DNA from: Chitinophaga sp. HK235
GTDB lineage: Bacteria; Bacteroidota; Bacteroidia; Chitinophagales; Chitinophagaceae
DNA length: 64,000 nt
Direction: 5' to 3'
Assembly (NCBI RefSeq): GCF_018255755.1
Contig: NZ_CP073766.1
Coordinates: 4,834,501-4,898,500 of the forward strand
Part shown: positions 18,771 to 27,530 of the stretch, in pieces
How positions within the stretch are numbered: position 1 is the stretch's first letter
Layout: each line of letters starts with the position of its first letter
Made by a program: the position numbers and the translations under genes
The notes under the pieces: model-generated
What the model was told of the DNA's origin: nothing
The model's input: the letters and a program-made list of their open reading frames with translations, nothing else
Database searches by the model: none

Positions 18771-19160
18771 TTAGGGTTGAATTTCGTACAACTCTAAAGG
18801 TAGCCCATCAGGGTCAGTAAAAAAAGTGAAGCGTTTGCCGGTATAGGGGTCTATCCGGATCGTTTCGGTAACAACTCCCCTGCTGTGAAGGGTTTCCACA
18901 GCAGCTATAATGTCGTTCACCGCAAAGGCGAGATGCCGCAACCCGCAGGCTTCAGGGTGACTGGGCCTTGGCAGCGGATCAGGGAAAGAAAAAAGCTCAA
19001 TTACGTACTGGTCACCCAATGCCAGGTCCAGCTTCCAGGAGTCCCGTTCTTCCCGGTATACTTCCCGAATGATCTGCAGGCCCAGCACCTCAGTATAAAA
19101 GGTCTTACTACGTTCGTAGTCGACACAAATGATAGCGATATGGTGTACGGCCTGCAGCAT
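18771..19160 (-). CDS. VOC-family (glyoxalase-like) metalloprotein
   Basis: The 129-residue protein is a two-repeat vicinal oxygen chelate fold. Likely metal ligands are His7 (AVHHIAI), a Glu in the YVIELFSF strand, a His in GLRHLAF and Glu in PLELYEIQP near the end. It resembles the YaeR/SMU1112c group, which is related to glyoxalase I, but the substrate is unproven. It is 10 nt downstream of the nitrilase-family gene and 13 nt upstream of nagA. Confidence 0.86.
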   Translation of the reverse strand: MLQAVHHIAIICVDYERSKTFYTEVLGLQIIREVYREERDSWKLDLALGDQYVIELFSFPDPLPRPSHPEACGLRHLAFAVNDIIAAVETLHSRGVVTETIRIDPYTGKRFTFFTDPDGLPLELYEIQP

Positions 19161-19170
19161 GTATTCAGTT

Positions 19171-19977
19171 TTAAACGAGTTCGTTACTTAAAATAGTGAA
19201 GTGATCAGCATCTTTCAGGAAAGGAATATTTTTCCTGACATTATCCAGATGCTCACGTTGAAGGGTATACGTAAAAATATCCTCATCATGTGATTTCCGG
19301 TAGATGATTTCTCCCATAGGATCTATCAGACTTGTTTCACCACTATGGTAGATATTGTTGCCGTCGTTGCCTACCCGGTTTACACCGATAGCGTAACATT
19401 GGTTTTCGATAGCACGGGCCTGCAGCAGGGTTTGCCAGGCGGTAGTACGGCGTTCGGGCCAGTTGGCCACATACACCAGCACATCGTAGGCAGGGCTGCC
19501 GTCGGGCTGTATGCTATTGCGTGCCCATACCGGGAAACGCAGATCATAACAGATATTGAGATTGATCTTCCAGCCTTTTACCTGTGCGATCAGGCGTTTG
19601 TTGCCGGGCTGATAATGCTCATGTTCGCCGGCATAACCAAACAGGTGGCGCTTGTCGTAGGTGCCATAGGTACCGTTGGGCAGCATCCAGATCAGCCGGT
19701 TCAAGTACTGACCGTTTTCTTCAATAATAAGGCTACCGGTGAGGATAATATTTTTCTCTGCCGCCTTTTTCTTCATCCACTGAACAGCGCTTCCATCCAT
19801 GGTCTCAGCCAGTTTTTCAGGTTGCATGCTGAAGCCGGTGCTGAACATTTCGGGCAAAAACACTACTTCTGTCCGCTCTCCGATGTTGTTGATTTTTTCA
19901 TCAAACATCTGAAGATTCGCCGCAATATCTTCCCAATAAAGCTGGGATTGTATCAATGTGACTTTTAAATCTGCCAT
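19171..19977 (-). CDS. Nitrilase-superfamily amidase, omega-amidase (YafV) type
   Basis: The 268-residue carbon-nitrogen hydrolase has the Glu-Lys-Cys triad in order: Glu in FLPEMFSTGF (near residue 43), Lys in YDKRHLFGYAGE (near 109) and Cys in NICYDLRFPVWAR (near 144). The motifs match the YafV/omega-amidase branch, which hydrolyses 2-oxoglutaramate or 2-oxosuccinamate in metabolite repair and methionine salvage. The gene is the first of a tight set with the VOC and nagA genes. Confidence 0.9.
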   Translation of the reverse strand: MADLKVTLIQSQLYWEDIAANLQMFDEKINNIGERTEVVFLPEMFSTGFSMQPEKLAETMDGSAVQWMKKKAAEKNIILTGSLIIEENGQYLNRLIWMLPNGTYGTYDKRHLFGYAGEHEHYQPGNKRLIAQVKGWKINLNICYDLRFPVWARNSIQPDGSPAYDVLVYVANWPERRTTAWQTLLQARAIENQCYAIGVNRVGNDGNNIYHSGETSLIDPMGEIIYRKSHDEDIFTYTLQREHLDNVRKNIPFLKDADHFTILSNELV

Positions 19978-20042
19978 TATCGATTATTGTAACTACAAAA
20001 GTAGTGTCTGACGGATTAGAAACTTTTTAAATTATGCCCTGT

Positions 20043-20501
20043 TCAGGCATCATTATTTGCAATTTGTTCAAGTGCCTCATTGATGAGGGAGCTTTCAAAG
20101 CCGCGCTGCAACAGGTGTTGCATGGTTTTATACCGCTGTTTCATAGCAGTCTCCCTGTTGAGGGACTGGTATTTTTTATCTGCCAGTTTCAGCAGGGCTG
20201 CGTAATAGTCTTCTTCATCTATTTCAGCCAGCCCTTTACGAATGCAGTAATCAGACACTTGTTTTTGTTTCAGTTCTGCCTTTATCTTGTTGCGGCCCCA
20301 CTGTTTTATCCTGAATTTGCCACCGGCAAATGCTTTCGCAAATCGTTCCTCATTAAGGAAATTTTCTGCGATCAGCATAGCAATGGCTTCTTCCACTTCC
20401 TCACCCCGGAGGCCCAGCTCCAGGCATTTGTATTTTACTTCCTGGTGGCAGCGCTCCTGATAAGCACAGTAGCGGCGCAGGGTTTCAAGGTCTTTCTCCA
20501 T
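20043..20501 (-). CDS. recX: RecX-like regulatory protein
   Basis: The 152-residue basic helical protein is built from three-helix RecX repeats, for example residues 7-40 and 45-80 (LRGEEVEEAIAMLIAENFL then ERFAKAFAGGKFRIKQWG). RecX binds RecA filaments and restrains recombination. RecA is not nearby; instead it starts 4 nt after the stop of the UvrD/PcrA helicase, so these two DNA-repair genes are co-transcribed. Length is in the normal range for RecX. Confidence 0.87.
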   Translation of the reverse strand: MEKDLETLRRYCAYQERCHQEVKYKCLELGLRGEEVEEAIAMLIAENFLNEERFAKAFAGGKFRIKQWGRNKIKAELKQKQVSDYCIRKGLAEIDEEDYYAALLKLADKKYQSLNRETAMKQRYKTMQHLLQRGFESSLINEALEQIANNDA

Positions 20502-20505
20502 TCAG

Positions 20506-22854
20506 TTATCTTACGATCCTCAACTTGGCGTAGTTGAGCATAATTTTTTTCTCACCGCCGCCTTTGGGGAATACCACTGTGGCGATACGGTTATTGGGAG
20601 CACCTTCCATGCCCGTGATGGTCCCGAAGCCAAATTTCTGGTGTTCTACCTGCATACCGGGCTCCATTCCTGCCGGATCATCCGGGGTAAAGCCAGGAGT
20701 AGGCACGTGGGTAGTAGCCGCAGATGTTGGTCTGGGGGCTGGTTTAGGAGAAGAAGGCTGTGACACCTGTTGTTGTGCCGGCGTCTTTTTCTGCATGCGG
20801 TCAAACATGTTACCGGTGTTGCCACCATTACCCCATCCGGCTGTAGTACCGCCGCCAAAGGCGTTGCGCATACCACCGCCACCGGCATAACTGCGGTCGA
20901 TATATTTATCCGGCATTTCTTCCAGGAAGCGGCTCGGCTCATTTTGTACCAGGTTACCGAAACGATAGCGGCTGTTGGCGTGTGTCAGCCACAGCCTGGC
21001 TTTAGCACGGGTAATGGCCACATAAAAGAGGCGTCTTTCCTCTTCCAGCTCTTCACGGGTGTTGATAGACATACCGCTGGGGAACAGGGTTTCTTCCAAT
21101 CCCACAGTAAACACCACCGGAAACTCCAGTCCTTTTGCAGCGTGAATGGTCATCAGTTTTACCACGTTGCTGTCTTCGTCAGTGCCCTGGTCTGCATCAG
21201 TGAGCAGGGTGATCTGTTGCAGATAGGTGCCCATGGTTTTATTATCCAGCAGTTCGCCTTCTTCATCCGGAGTTTCAGTAAATTCCTTGATGGAGTTGAG
21301 GAGCTCCTGCACGTTTTCGTAGCGGGCCAGTCCTTCTGTGGTTTTATCGTTAAACAGTTCTTTTACGATATTGGTGGATTTACCAACCGTCACGGCCACA
21401 TCATAGGCGTTATGGGTGGTGAGTAGCGCCTGGAAGCTTTTGATCATGGTCACAAAGGCTTCTATTGCTTCAAGGGTGCCACTTCTGAATCCGAATTCAC
21501 GCGCTCTTTCCAACACTTCCCACATGGTGATGTTGTGTTCGTTGGCGAGCACGATGGTTTTTTCCATGGTTGTTTTACCGATACCTCTTACCGGGTAGTT
21601 GATGATCCTTTTCAGGCTTTCTTCATCACGGGTATTCATGGTAATACGGAGGTAAGCCACGAAGTCCTTGATTTCCTTACGCTGATAGAAAGACAGGCCC
21701 CCGAAGATACGGTAGGGAATGGCTTTACGGCGCAGGCTTTCCTCGAAAGAACGGCTCTGTGCGTTGGTACGGTAAAGGATCACGAAGTCGCGGTTATCGT
21801 AGTGGTTGCGCAGCTTTTGTTCTGCGATGGTATCAGCCACAAACTTACCTTCTTCGTTGTCGGTCATGGTACGCACCAGTTTGATAGTATCCCCTTCTGT
21901 ATTGTCGGTCCAGAGATTTTTTTCAATCTGTCCTTTGTTGTGGGCGATTACTTCGTTGGCCACATTGAGGATGGATTTGGTACTGCGGTAGTTTTGTTCG
22001 AGTTTCACCACTTTCACGTCATCATAGTCTTTTTCGAACTGGAGGATGTTTTGTATGGTGGCGCCGCGGAAGGAGTAGATACTTTGGGCATCATCACCTA
22101 CCACGCAGATATTTTCGTTTACGGCTCCCAGCAGTTTAATGATCTCATACTGAGCAGGGTTGGTATCCTGATACTCATCGATCATGATATATTTAAACTT
22201 GTGCTGATATTTATGTAATACTTCAGGGAAGCTTTTGAGCAGCACGTACATTTTAAACAGGAGGTCATCAAAGTCCATGGCGCCGTTTTTAAAGCAGCGT
22301 TTGGCGTACATATCGTAGATCTTTCCGATGAGGGGTCTGTTGGCCCTCATGTCTTCCTGTTGTACGAGATGGTCGAGCTGGTATTCTTCGGGGCCCATCA
22401 GGCTGTTTTTGGCAGCGGAGATGCGGTTATAGACGAAGTTGGGTTTATAATGTTTATCGTCGAGGTTAAGCTCGTTAACGATGGTTTTCACCACACTTTT
22501 GGCGTCGTCGGAATCGTAGATGGTAAAATCGTTGGGATATCCCAGCCGGTGAGCTTCTGCACGGAGGAGGCGTGCAAATACGGAGTGGAAGGTACCGATG
22601 TAGAGGTTGCGGGCTTCGCTGCCTCCCAGGATTTTTTCCACACGTTCTTTCATTTCGCGTGCTGCCTTGTTGGTAAAAGTCAGCGACAGAATATTAAACG
22701 CATCCACCCCATTTCTCATCAGGTGTGCAATACGTGTGGTCAGTACTTTTGTTTTTCCCGAACCGGCGCCTGCAACGATCATCAGGGGTCCATTGATATG
22801 AGATACTGCTTCCCGCTGTCTTTCGTTAAGCTCGTCTAAATAATTTGCCTTCAT
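20506..22854 (-). CDS. ATP-dependent UvrD/PcrA-type 3'-5' DNA helicase
   Basis: The 782-residue superfamily 1A helicase starts at the ATG at 22854; 37 upstream in-frame codons overlap a TGAT repeat and do not look coding. Motifs are easy to read: Walker A AGAGSGKT at 28-35, DEYQDTNPAQY, GDDAQSIYSFRGA, QNYRST, the IHAAKGLEFPVVF motif V and FYVAITRAK motif VI. A Gly/Pro/Gln-rich linker near 660-730 precedes a C-terminal domain (about 735-782) that resembles the PcrA RNA-polymerase-binding Tudor-like module. It acts in excision repair, replication restart and transcription-coupled repair. RecX follows 4 nt later. Confidence 0.95.
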   Translation of the reverse strand: MKANYLDELNERQREAVSHINGPLMIVAGAGSGKTKVLTTRIAHLMRNGVDAFNILSLTFTNKAAREMKERVEKILGGSEARNLYIGTFHSVFARLLRAEAHRLGYPNDFTIYDSDDAKSVVKTIVNELNLDDKHYKPNFVYNRISAAKNSLMGPEEYQLDHLVQQEDMRANRPLIGKIYDMYAKRCFKNGAMDFDDLLFKMYVLLKSFPEVLHKYQHKFKYIMIDEYQDTNPAQYEIIKLLGAVNENICVVGDDAQSIYSFRGATIQNILQFEKDYDDVKVVKLEQNYRSTKSILNVANEVIAHNKGQIEKNLWTDNTEGDTIKLVRTMTDNEEGKFVADTIAEQKLRNHYDNRDFVILYRTNAQSRSFEESLRRKAIPYRIFGGLSFYQRKEIKDFVAYLRITMNTRDEESLKRIINYPVRGIGKTTMEKTIVLANEHNITMWEVLERAREFGFRSGTLEAIEAFVTMIKSFQALLTTHNAYDVAVTVGKSTNIVKELFNDKTTEGLARYENVQELLNSIKEFTETPDEEGELLDNKTMGTYLQQITLLTDADQGTDEDSNVVKLMTIHAAKGLEFPVVFTVGLEETLFPSGMSINTREELEEERRLFYVAITRAKARLWLTHANSRYRFGNLVQNEPSRFLEEMPDKYIDRSYAGGGGMRNAFGGGTTAGWGNGGNTGNMFDRMQKKTPAQQQVSQPSSPKPAPRPTSAATTHVPTPGFTPDDPAGMEPGMQVEHQKFGFGTITGMEGAPNNRIATVVFPKGGGEKKIMLNYAKLRIVR

Positions 22855-22895
22855 CACGACTTTTTTGTAGGGTGTAAAAGTACGAAATGAAACTG

Positions 22896-22930
22896 TGATT
22901 CTTTTGATTTTGCTGATGCACCTGATGGCT
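22896..22930 (+). repeat. TGAT 9-nt repeat, single arm
   Basis: Four units in exact 9-nt register begin at 22896, 22905, 22914 and 22923 (TGATTCTTT, TGATTTTGC, TGATGCACC, TGATGGCTG), preceded by AAACTG. This is the same consensus as the arms at 11633-11673 and 25375-25408. It lies in the upstream region of the helicase gene. Confidence 0.75.
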
Positions 22931-23305
22931 GAAGCATGACTTTGCTTGCCCAGACCGGGAATCATTTTTTTGATGGTAGCAAAATGATTTTACTTCACAG
23001 GCCGGGGCCGGTGTTTAAATATTTTATCTGATTTGATGGATACGGGGTAACGGTAAAGGGAACGGGGCGGATACGTTTTTCCGAGGGGTCGGCCGAAACC
23101 GAAGCCCGCAAACATAAGTACAGCAGATACTTACTGCCTGACCAGCAATGGTGATGCAGATAAAAACAGCATAGTATCCTAACACATCTCAGCGCTCTAT
23201 CGGGTATTCATAAGATAATAGCGGCTTCCGGTATTTGTCCTGGTTTGCCGGGCTTCTGGTTTTACAAAAGCCTTAACAACTGGTAAATATCTTCAAAAAA
23301 TAATT
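22931..23305. other. Intergenic stretch without recognised gene
   Basis: This region separates the helicase upstream area from the sigma factor 3' end. I see GC-rich patches and no convincing ORF, RNA gene or terminator. Confidence 0.5.
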
Positions 23306-23806
23306 TCAGTGCCTGGTGATCCTGGTTTTCAACATTTTGCGGGCGAAATGGATGCGGCTTTTTACGGTTCCCAGCGGTTCATTCAGAATAGCAGCGATCT
23401 CATAGTATTTATACCCTTCAAAATAGAGCAGGAATGGTTGTTTGAAGATAACAGGCAAATTATAGACAGCCATCTGTACATCTTTCACCCGGAGATCTGA
23501 TTCTGCAAAATTGCCAATAGCGGAAGGCTGGTGGCTCAGCAGATAATCTCCTACAGCGTTGTCCAGCAATTTATACTGGCGATTTCCCCGGCGGTAGTTG
23601 TTGATAAAAATATTCCGCATAATGGTGTACAGCCATGCACGGATATTGGTACCGGCGAGGTATTTATCGCGGTTGGACAAAGCTCTGAACAGCGTTTCCT
23701 GGTAGAGGTCTTTTGCTGACTCGGAGTCTTTGGTAAGCGTAACTGCATACGGCCGCAGGAAATCGGCATTTCCTAGTAACAAATTGTTGAATTCGGTGGA
23801 TGACAT
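23306..23806 (-). CDS. ECF-type sigma-70 family RNA polymerase sigma factor
   Basis: The 166-residue protein starts at the ATG at 23806; a longer in-frame form to 23929 has 41 extra residues without sigma similarity. Region 2 is visible at about 20-75 (SAKDLYQETLFRALSN, then NIRAWLYTIMRNIFINNYRR) and region 4 at about 115-160 (YYEIAAILNEPLGTVKSRIH, a helix-turn-helix for -35 recognition). There is no region 1 or 3. No anti-sigma gene or SusC/SusD pair is adjacent, so the input signal is unknown. A strong inverted repeat lies upstream. Confidence 0.9.
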   Translation of the reverse strand: MSSTEFNNLLLGNADFLRPYAVTLTKDSESAKDLYQETLFRALSNRDKYLAGTNIRAWLYTIMRNIFINNYRRGNRQYKLLDNAVGDYLLSHQPSAIGNFAESDLRVKDVQMAVYNLPVIFKQPFLLYFEGYKYYEIAAILNEPLGTVKSRIHFARKMLKTRITRH

Positions 23807-24107
23807 AACGGTTAACTTTAAATTTTCGAAATGGACTACAGCAAGCAACCCTTTTGAGGGCAGGGAGTGAGTGCTTTTTGGGGCAGTAATGGTAGCCACC
23901 GGTACTCCGTCCGGTGTACTGCCCGGCACCTGCAGCGTCTGGTGTGGGGTGGTATCAACACCCGTAAGCCGACTGAGAACAGGTGCCCTAACCAGGTGTC
24001 TTGATTCTCATCGTATATTCGTTTTAGTTAGAGAATAAGATTGCATTTGGGGATAATTTGTTGAACAAAAACAGGGTCTTATGATTCTTAATTTATTTTC
24101 CTTCGAA
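23807..24107. other. Upstream region of the ECF sigma gene
   Basis: About 300 nt between the sigma start and the HdeD-like stop. It holds the hairpin described at 23881-23924 and an A/T-rich end near 24030-24107. No further gene is supported. Confidence 0.5.
23881..23924. promoter_or_regulatory. Inverted repeat upstream of the ECF sigma gene
   Basis: GGGCAGTA (23881-23888) pairs with TACTGCCC (23917-23924), and an inner CACCGG/CCGGTG pair gives a two-part 14-bp stem with an 8-nt bulge. It sits 75 nt before the sigma start and could be a 5'-leader structure or an operator; nothing in the sequence decides which. Confidence 0.5.
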
Positions 24108-24638
24108 TTATTTTCTTTTTAACCGGAGAGATAGCGATATCAGCATGATGCCCGATATCACCGCATAAAATCCAAACAGCCACGTCAGGGTAAGTGCAGC
24201 CGCTTCGGGGTTAGATAATAGCAGGATACCAAAGAGAATAGAAATGGTCCCGCCTGCGATATACCAACCTTCACCCGTTATCAACGCCCGTAACCTGATC
24301 GCAATAATGATTTCAAAAATACCGGCCAGCATGGCCCAGAAACCTACCAGGAAGACCAGCGCCGCCCCGGTAGCAAAAGGATTGTATAATGTAAGGAAAC
24401 CTAATATAACACCTATCAAACCCGACAACAGAAATATGCCCCAGTTCTCTGTTGTTTTCCGTGCAGCTATTGCTCCAATCAAAGCGAACAGCCCAGCTAC
24501 AAAAAGGTAGCCCCCCAGGAAAACAATCAGCGTGGTGAAAGTGGCACCTGGCCATATAATAGCCAATACCCCCAAAATCAAGGCAAAAATCCCTCTAAGC
24601 AAAAAAATCCACCAATAGGCACTATAAAAATTACGCAT
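24108..24638 (-). CDS. HdeD-family membrane protein (DUF308)
   Basis: The 176-residue protein is almost wholly membrane-embedded, with six hydrophobic segments in three DUF308 repeats, for example WWIFLLRGIFALILGVLAII (about 9-28). HdeD proteins are linked to acid resistance in enterobacteria, but many bacteria carry them with unknown roles. The gene stands alone, with about 770 nt of non-coding DNA upstream of it and an ECF sigma gene downstream on the same strand. Confidence 0.87.
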   Translation of the reverse strand: MRNFYSAYWWIFLLRGIFALILGVLAIIWPGATFTTLIVFLGGYLFVAGLFALIGAIAARKTTENWGIFLLSGLIGVILGFLTLYNPFATGAALVFLVGFWAMLAGIFEIIIAIRLRALITGEGWYIAGGTISILFGILLLSNPEAAALTLTWLFGFYAVISGIMLISLSLRLKRK

Positions 24639-25145
24639 GCATCTCTCGTTTTATAATTCACAATAAGTGGCTAAATGACAGGATAAATCGCGTTTAAACA
24701 ATCAGGTATATGCTTGAGTTTCCCAGGATAATATTATAAAACGATAAATGTCAACTACCTTCCTTAGGTAATACTGTGATAACATCGTACTCTGCCGCGG
24801 ACTAATGCATACATCCTGATAGAGCAATGGTTTATCATAAGAAAGGTGGCAGGTGTTTTCATGATGGTAATTTTATAATGATACCAAAGCAGGGTCTAAG
24901 TTCTCTAACTGAATAGACTCAGGCTCTGCCTGATATTATTAAATACCGATTCGAACAACAACAGGTTAGTCTAAAATGTTTTTAAGGGTTTGCCTGACTC
25001 TCGGAAAAAAACTCGTCGATTCACACACAAATGACAATGCTTACATTCACTCATTGATTCACATAAAAAATAGGATATATATATCTATTATTATAAGCTA
25101 GGACTCCTTACACAATTTATAATTTTTTGTTAAAAAAACCAAAAG
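24639..25145. other. AT-rich intergenic region
   Basis: About 500 nt of AT-rich sequence upstream of the HdeD-like gene, probably including its promoter. No ORF or RNA gene is supported. Confidence 0.5.
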
Positions 25146-25411
25146 AAACTGTGATTCATTTTGATATTTTTCCTGGGTCGTTTGAATTACAGTAGTCCCC
25201 TGATTCTCCTGATAGAATAACGGTGAAGGTTATATGATTTTTTATCAATGAAAATTCAGACTGATGAGGATATCAAATAAAGAGAAGAGAGAAAGAAAAA
25301 GAAAAAACAAACCCTGTCTGCATCTACATCAGACAGGGTTCATTTCTTTAAAATATTCGTACTGATCTCCGCTCATCAGGAACATCAGCGGCATCATACA
25401 GATCACAGTTA
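25146..25411. repeat. TGAT-unit repeat bracketing a terminator, second copy
   Basis: The right arm has ATCA at 25375, 25384, 25393 and 25402, exactly 9 nt apart (units TGATCTGTA, TGATGCCGC, TGATGTTCC, TGATGAGCG on the minus strand), and reaches within 4 nt of the M28 peptidase stop codon. The left side has TGAT at 25201 and 25210 in 9-nt register, with a more degenerate AAACTGTGATTCATTTTGAT at 25147. The layout, including the TCTCCGCTCA segment between hairpin and right arm, matches the element at 11504-11673. Confidence 0.8.
25310..25340 (-). terminator. Intrinsic terminator of the M28 peptidase gene
   Basis: A perfect 11-bp stem AACCCTGTCTG with its complement and a 9-nt loop, followed on the minus strand by TTTGTTTTTTC. 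It lies inside the second TGAT repeat element. Confidence 0.88.
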
Positions 25412-26917
25412 TCGTTCGTTTCTATCTACCGGCAATCGTACAGGCCTGTTGGCCAGCTCCCACGCTGTGTAAAACACAAGTTGCGCTCTTCTTGCCAACA
25501 GATTGAAGTTGATTTTATCAACGGTATCAGTGGGCTTATGATAGTCTGCGTGTGTACCGTTGAAATAAAAGATCACCGGTATTCCATGACTCGCGAAATT
25601 GTAATGATCGGAACGATAGTAAAACTGATGCGGATCGTCAGGATCATTGTATTTATAATCCAGCTGAAAACCGGTAAAGGTATTGTTGGCGTTTTCACTG
25701 ATAGGACGCAGTGCAGAACTCAGCTTGTTATCCCCAATGAGGTATACATAATTGGTATCATGTTCATGTTCGGGATCAACACGGCCAATCATATCGATAT
25801 TGAGGTCCACAATAGTGCTGGCCAGCGGATACACCGGATTGGCTGTATAATAGGCTGATCCCAGCAATCCCTTTTCTTCCCCGGAAACGGTCATAAATAC
25901 GATGCTTCTGCGGGGCCGGTGGCCGTCTTTGGCGGCTTTCCCGAAGGCCTTCGCCATTTCAATTACGGCGGTAGTGCCGGACCCGTCATCATCCGCACCA
26001 AAATAGATCTGTCCGTCTACGATACCCAGGTGATCATAGTGTGCGGTGACAAATACGATCTCGTCTTTTTTATCGGAGCCTTCCAGATAGCCCAGTACAT
26101 TGGAGGGCCACAGGGTCAGATCTTTTTTGTGGAAAACGATATGCAGCGGACTGACAGAAGTTTGCGGCAGTATTCCTTTTTCAGCCTGCAGACTGTCCCC
26201 GCCCATGATGAAGGCAGCTGTTGCCGGCGTAATGTAATAGATGCCGGCTCTGCTGCTGGTGTCGCGGTTTTTATAGATATCTGTTTTGCGGATGTATTGC
26301 TGGTCCAGTGCGCGGAACCTGTTAGCTCCCTTACTCACCACCAGCAAAGCCCTGGCACCTCTGAAAGCAGCCACAGCAGCTTTTTCTGTTGGGTTGGCCA
26401 GTTCTCTGGACATCGTGGAGGGAGCACCTTCCCTGACTATTACGATTTTATCTTTTACATCCAGTCCTTTGTAGTCATTGCGCTCGGGCGAGATAATACC
26501 GTAGCCGGCATAAACGATGTCTGCGTTGATATCGGTATCAGGTGTTTCCTGAACGCTGGCGTAAAAGTCGAGGCCAAAATGGAAAGTACGATCTCCTGAG
26601 GTGAGCGTGCCCGTTTCCAGGCTGTCGCGGTAGAGAGGATAATGCTGTTCCCATGCGCCTTTAGCACCAGGTTGCAGGCCCGCTTCCCTAAACTGCGAGA
26701 TGATATAGGCAGCGGCTCTCTCCTGCCCGCGGGTACCTGTTTCCCGTCCTTCCATGGTTTCGCCGGCAATGACAGACAGCTGCTTTTTGGCAGATTCCGG
26801 AGTGATCATTGCTCCGTACCGGCTGGCGATTGTTTTGTTGGTAACTGGCTGGTAGGTCTTCTGTGCATCTGCACTGGCCAGAAAAAGAAAACATACTACC
26901 GTGACAAGAAGTCTCAT
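25409..26917 (-). CDS. Exported M28-family aminopeptidase-like metallopeptidase
   Basis: The 502-residue protein has a signal peptide (about 1-18), a PA-like inserted region (about 130-240) and an M28 catalytic domain from about 280. Zinc and catalytic residues are visible: TAHYDHLG (His, then Asp), GADDDGSG (bridging Asp), SGEEKGLLGS (Glu pair), NIDMIGR (Asp) and a late His in NGTHADYHKPTD. It is a periplasmic or secreted exopeptidase. It differs from the 7624-9834 enzyme by lacking the dimerisation domain. Its stop is next to a TGAT repeat. Confidence 0.92.
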   Translation of the reverse strand: MRLLVTVVCFLFLASADAQKTYQPVTNKTIASRYGAMITPESAKKQLSVIAGETMEGRETGTRGQERAAAYIISQFREAGLQPGAKGAWEQHYPLYRDSLETGTLTSGDRTFHFGLDFYASVQETPDTDINADIVYAGYGIISPERNDYKGLDVKDKIVIVREGAPSTMSRELANPTEKAAVAAFRGARALLVVSKGANRFRALDQQYIRKTDIYKNRDTSSRAGIYYITPATAAFIMGGDSLQAEKGILPQTSVSPLHIVFHKKDLTLWPSNVLGYLEGSDKKDEIVFVTAHYDHLGIVDGQIYFGADDDGSGTTAVIEMAKAFGKAAKDGHRPRRSIVFMTVSGEEKGLLGSAYYTANPVYPLASTIVDLNIDMIGRVDPEHEHDTNYVYLIGDNKLSSALRPISENANNTFTGFQLDYKYNDPDDPHQFYYRSDHYNFASHGIPVIFYFNGTHADYHKPTDTVDKINFNLLARRAQLVFYTAWELANRPVRLPVDRNER

Positions 26918-26955
26918 GAACTACATTTTGGTGAAGCTGTAACAGCTATAAAAAG

Positions 26956-26983
26956 AAAGAGCCGGACTTTCATCCGGCTCTTT
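26956..26983 (-). terminator. Intrinsic terminator of rpiB
   Basis: An 11-bp stem AAAGAGCCGGA with its complement, a 6-nt loop and a T-tract on the minus strand, between rpiB and the M28 peptidase gene. Confidence 0.85.
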
Positions 26984-27041
26984 AATATACAAATAATATG
27001 ATCATGTGTTGACCAGGCTTGTGGGGAATGGTTAAAAACCA

Positions 27042-27500
27042 TTACAGACAGGCCATTTTGCTGACACGATTCTGATGGCGACCGCCTTCGAAAGGTGTCT
27101 CAGCGAAGATATCAACCATCTGATTAGCGACGGCTACATCCACAAAACGGGCGGGAATACACAGTACGTTGGCATTGTTGTGTGAACGTGCCAGTCTTGC
27201 CAACTCTTCTCCCCAGCAGATAGCAGCACGGATGCCCTGGTGTTTATTGGCTGTAATAGCTACTCCATTGGCGCTACCGCAGATGAGGATACCAAAGGCA
27301 GCCTGTTCTCTTTCTACGGCTGTAGCTACCGGATGTGCGTAGTCCGGATAGTCTACCGAATCTTTGGAATGTGTTCCGTAATCCTTTACCGTGAATCCTT
27401 TTGCTTCCAGATAGGAAATCACTTCTTCCTTGTATTCAAACCCTGCGTGATCAGACCCGATAGCTACAGGCAAAGCAGTGTTAAAGGTATGTTGTTGCAT
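27042..27500 (-). CDS. rpiB: Ribose 5-phosphate isomerase B
   Basis: The 152-residue LacA/RpiB-fold enzyme interconverts ribose 5-phosphate and ribulose 5-phosphate in the pentose phosphate pathway. The N-terminal IGSDHAGFEYKEEV motif and the active-site loop ILICGSANGVAITANK (Cys near residue 75) are typical, as is the RAAICWGEELARLARSHNNANVL segment that binds phosphate. It lies 30 nt downstream of tatC and has its own terminator. Confidence 0.94.
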   Translation of the reverse strand: MQQHTFNTALPVAIGSDHAGFEYKEEVISYLEAKGFTVKDYGTHSKDSVDYPDYAHPVATAVEREQAAFGILICGSANGVAITANKHQGIRAAICWGEELARLARSHNNANVLCIPARFVDVAVANQMVDIFAETPFEGGRHQNRVSKMACL

Positions 27501-27530
27501 AGCATTACTGTTTACTGTTAGAAAGTATCC

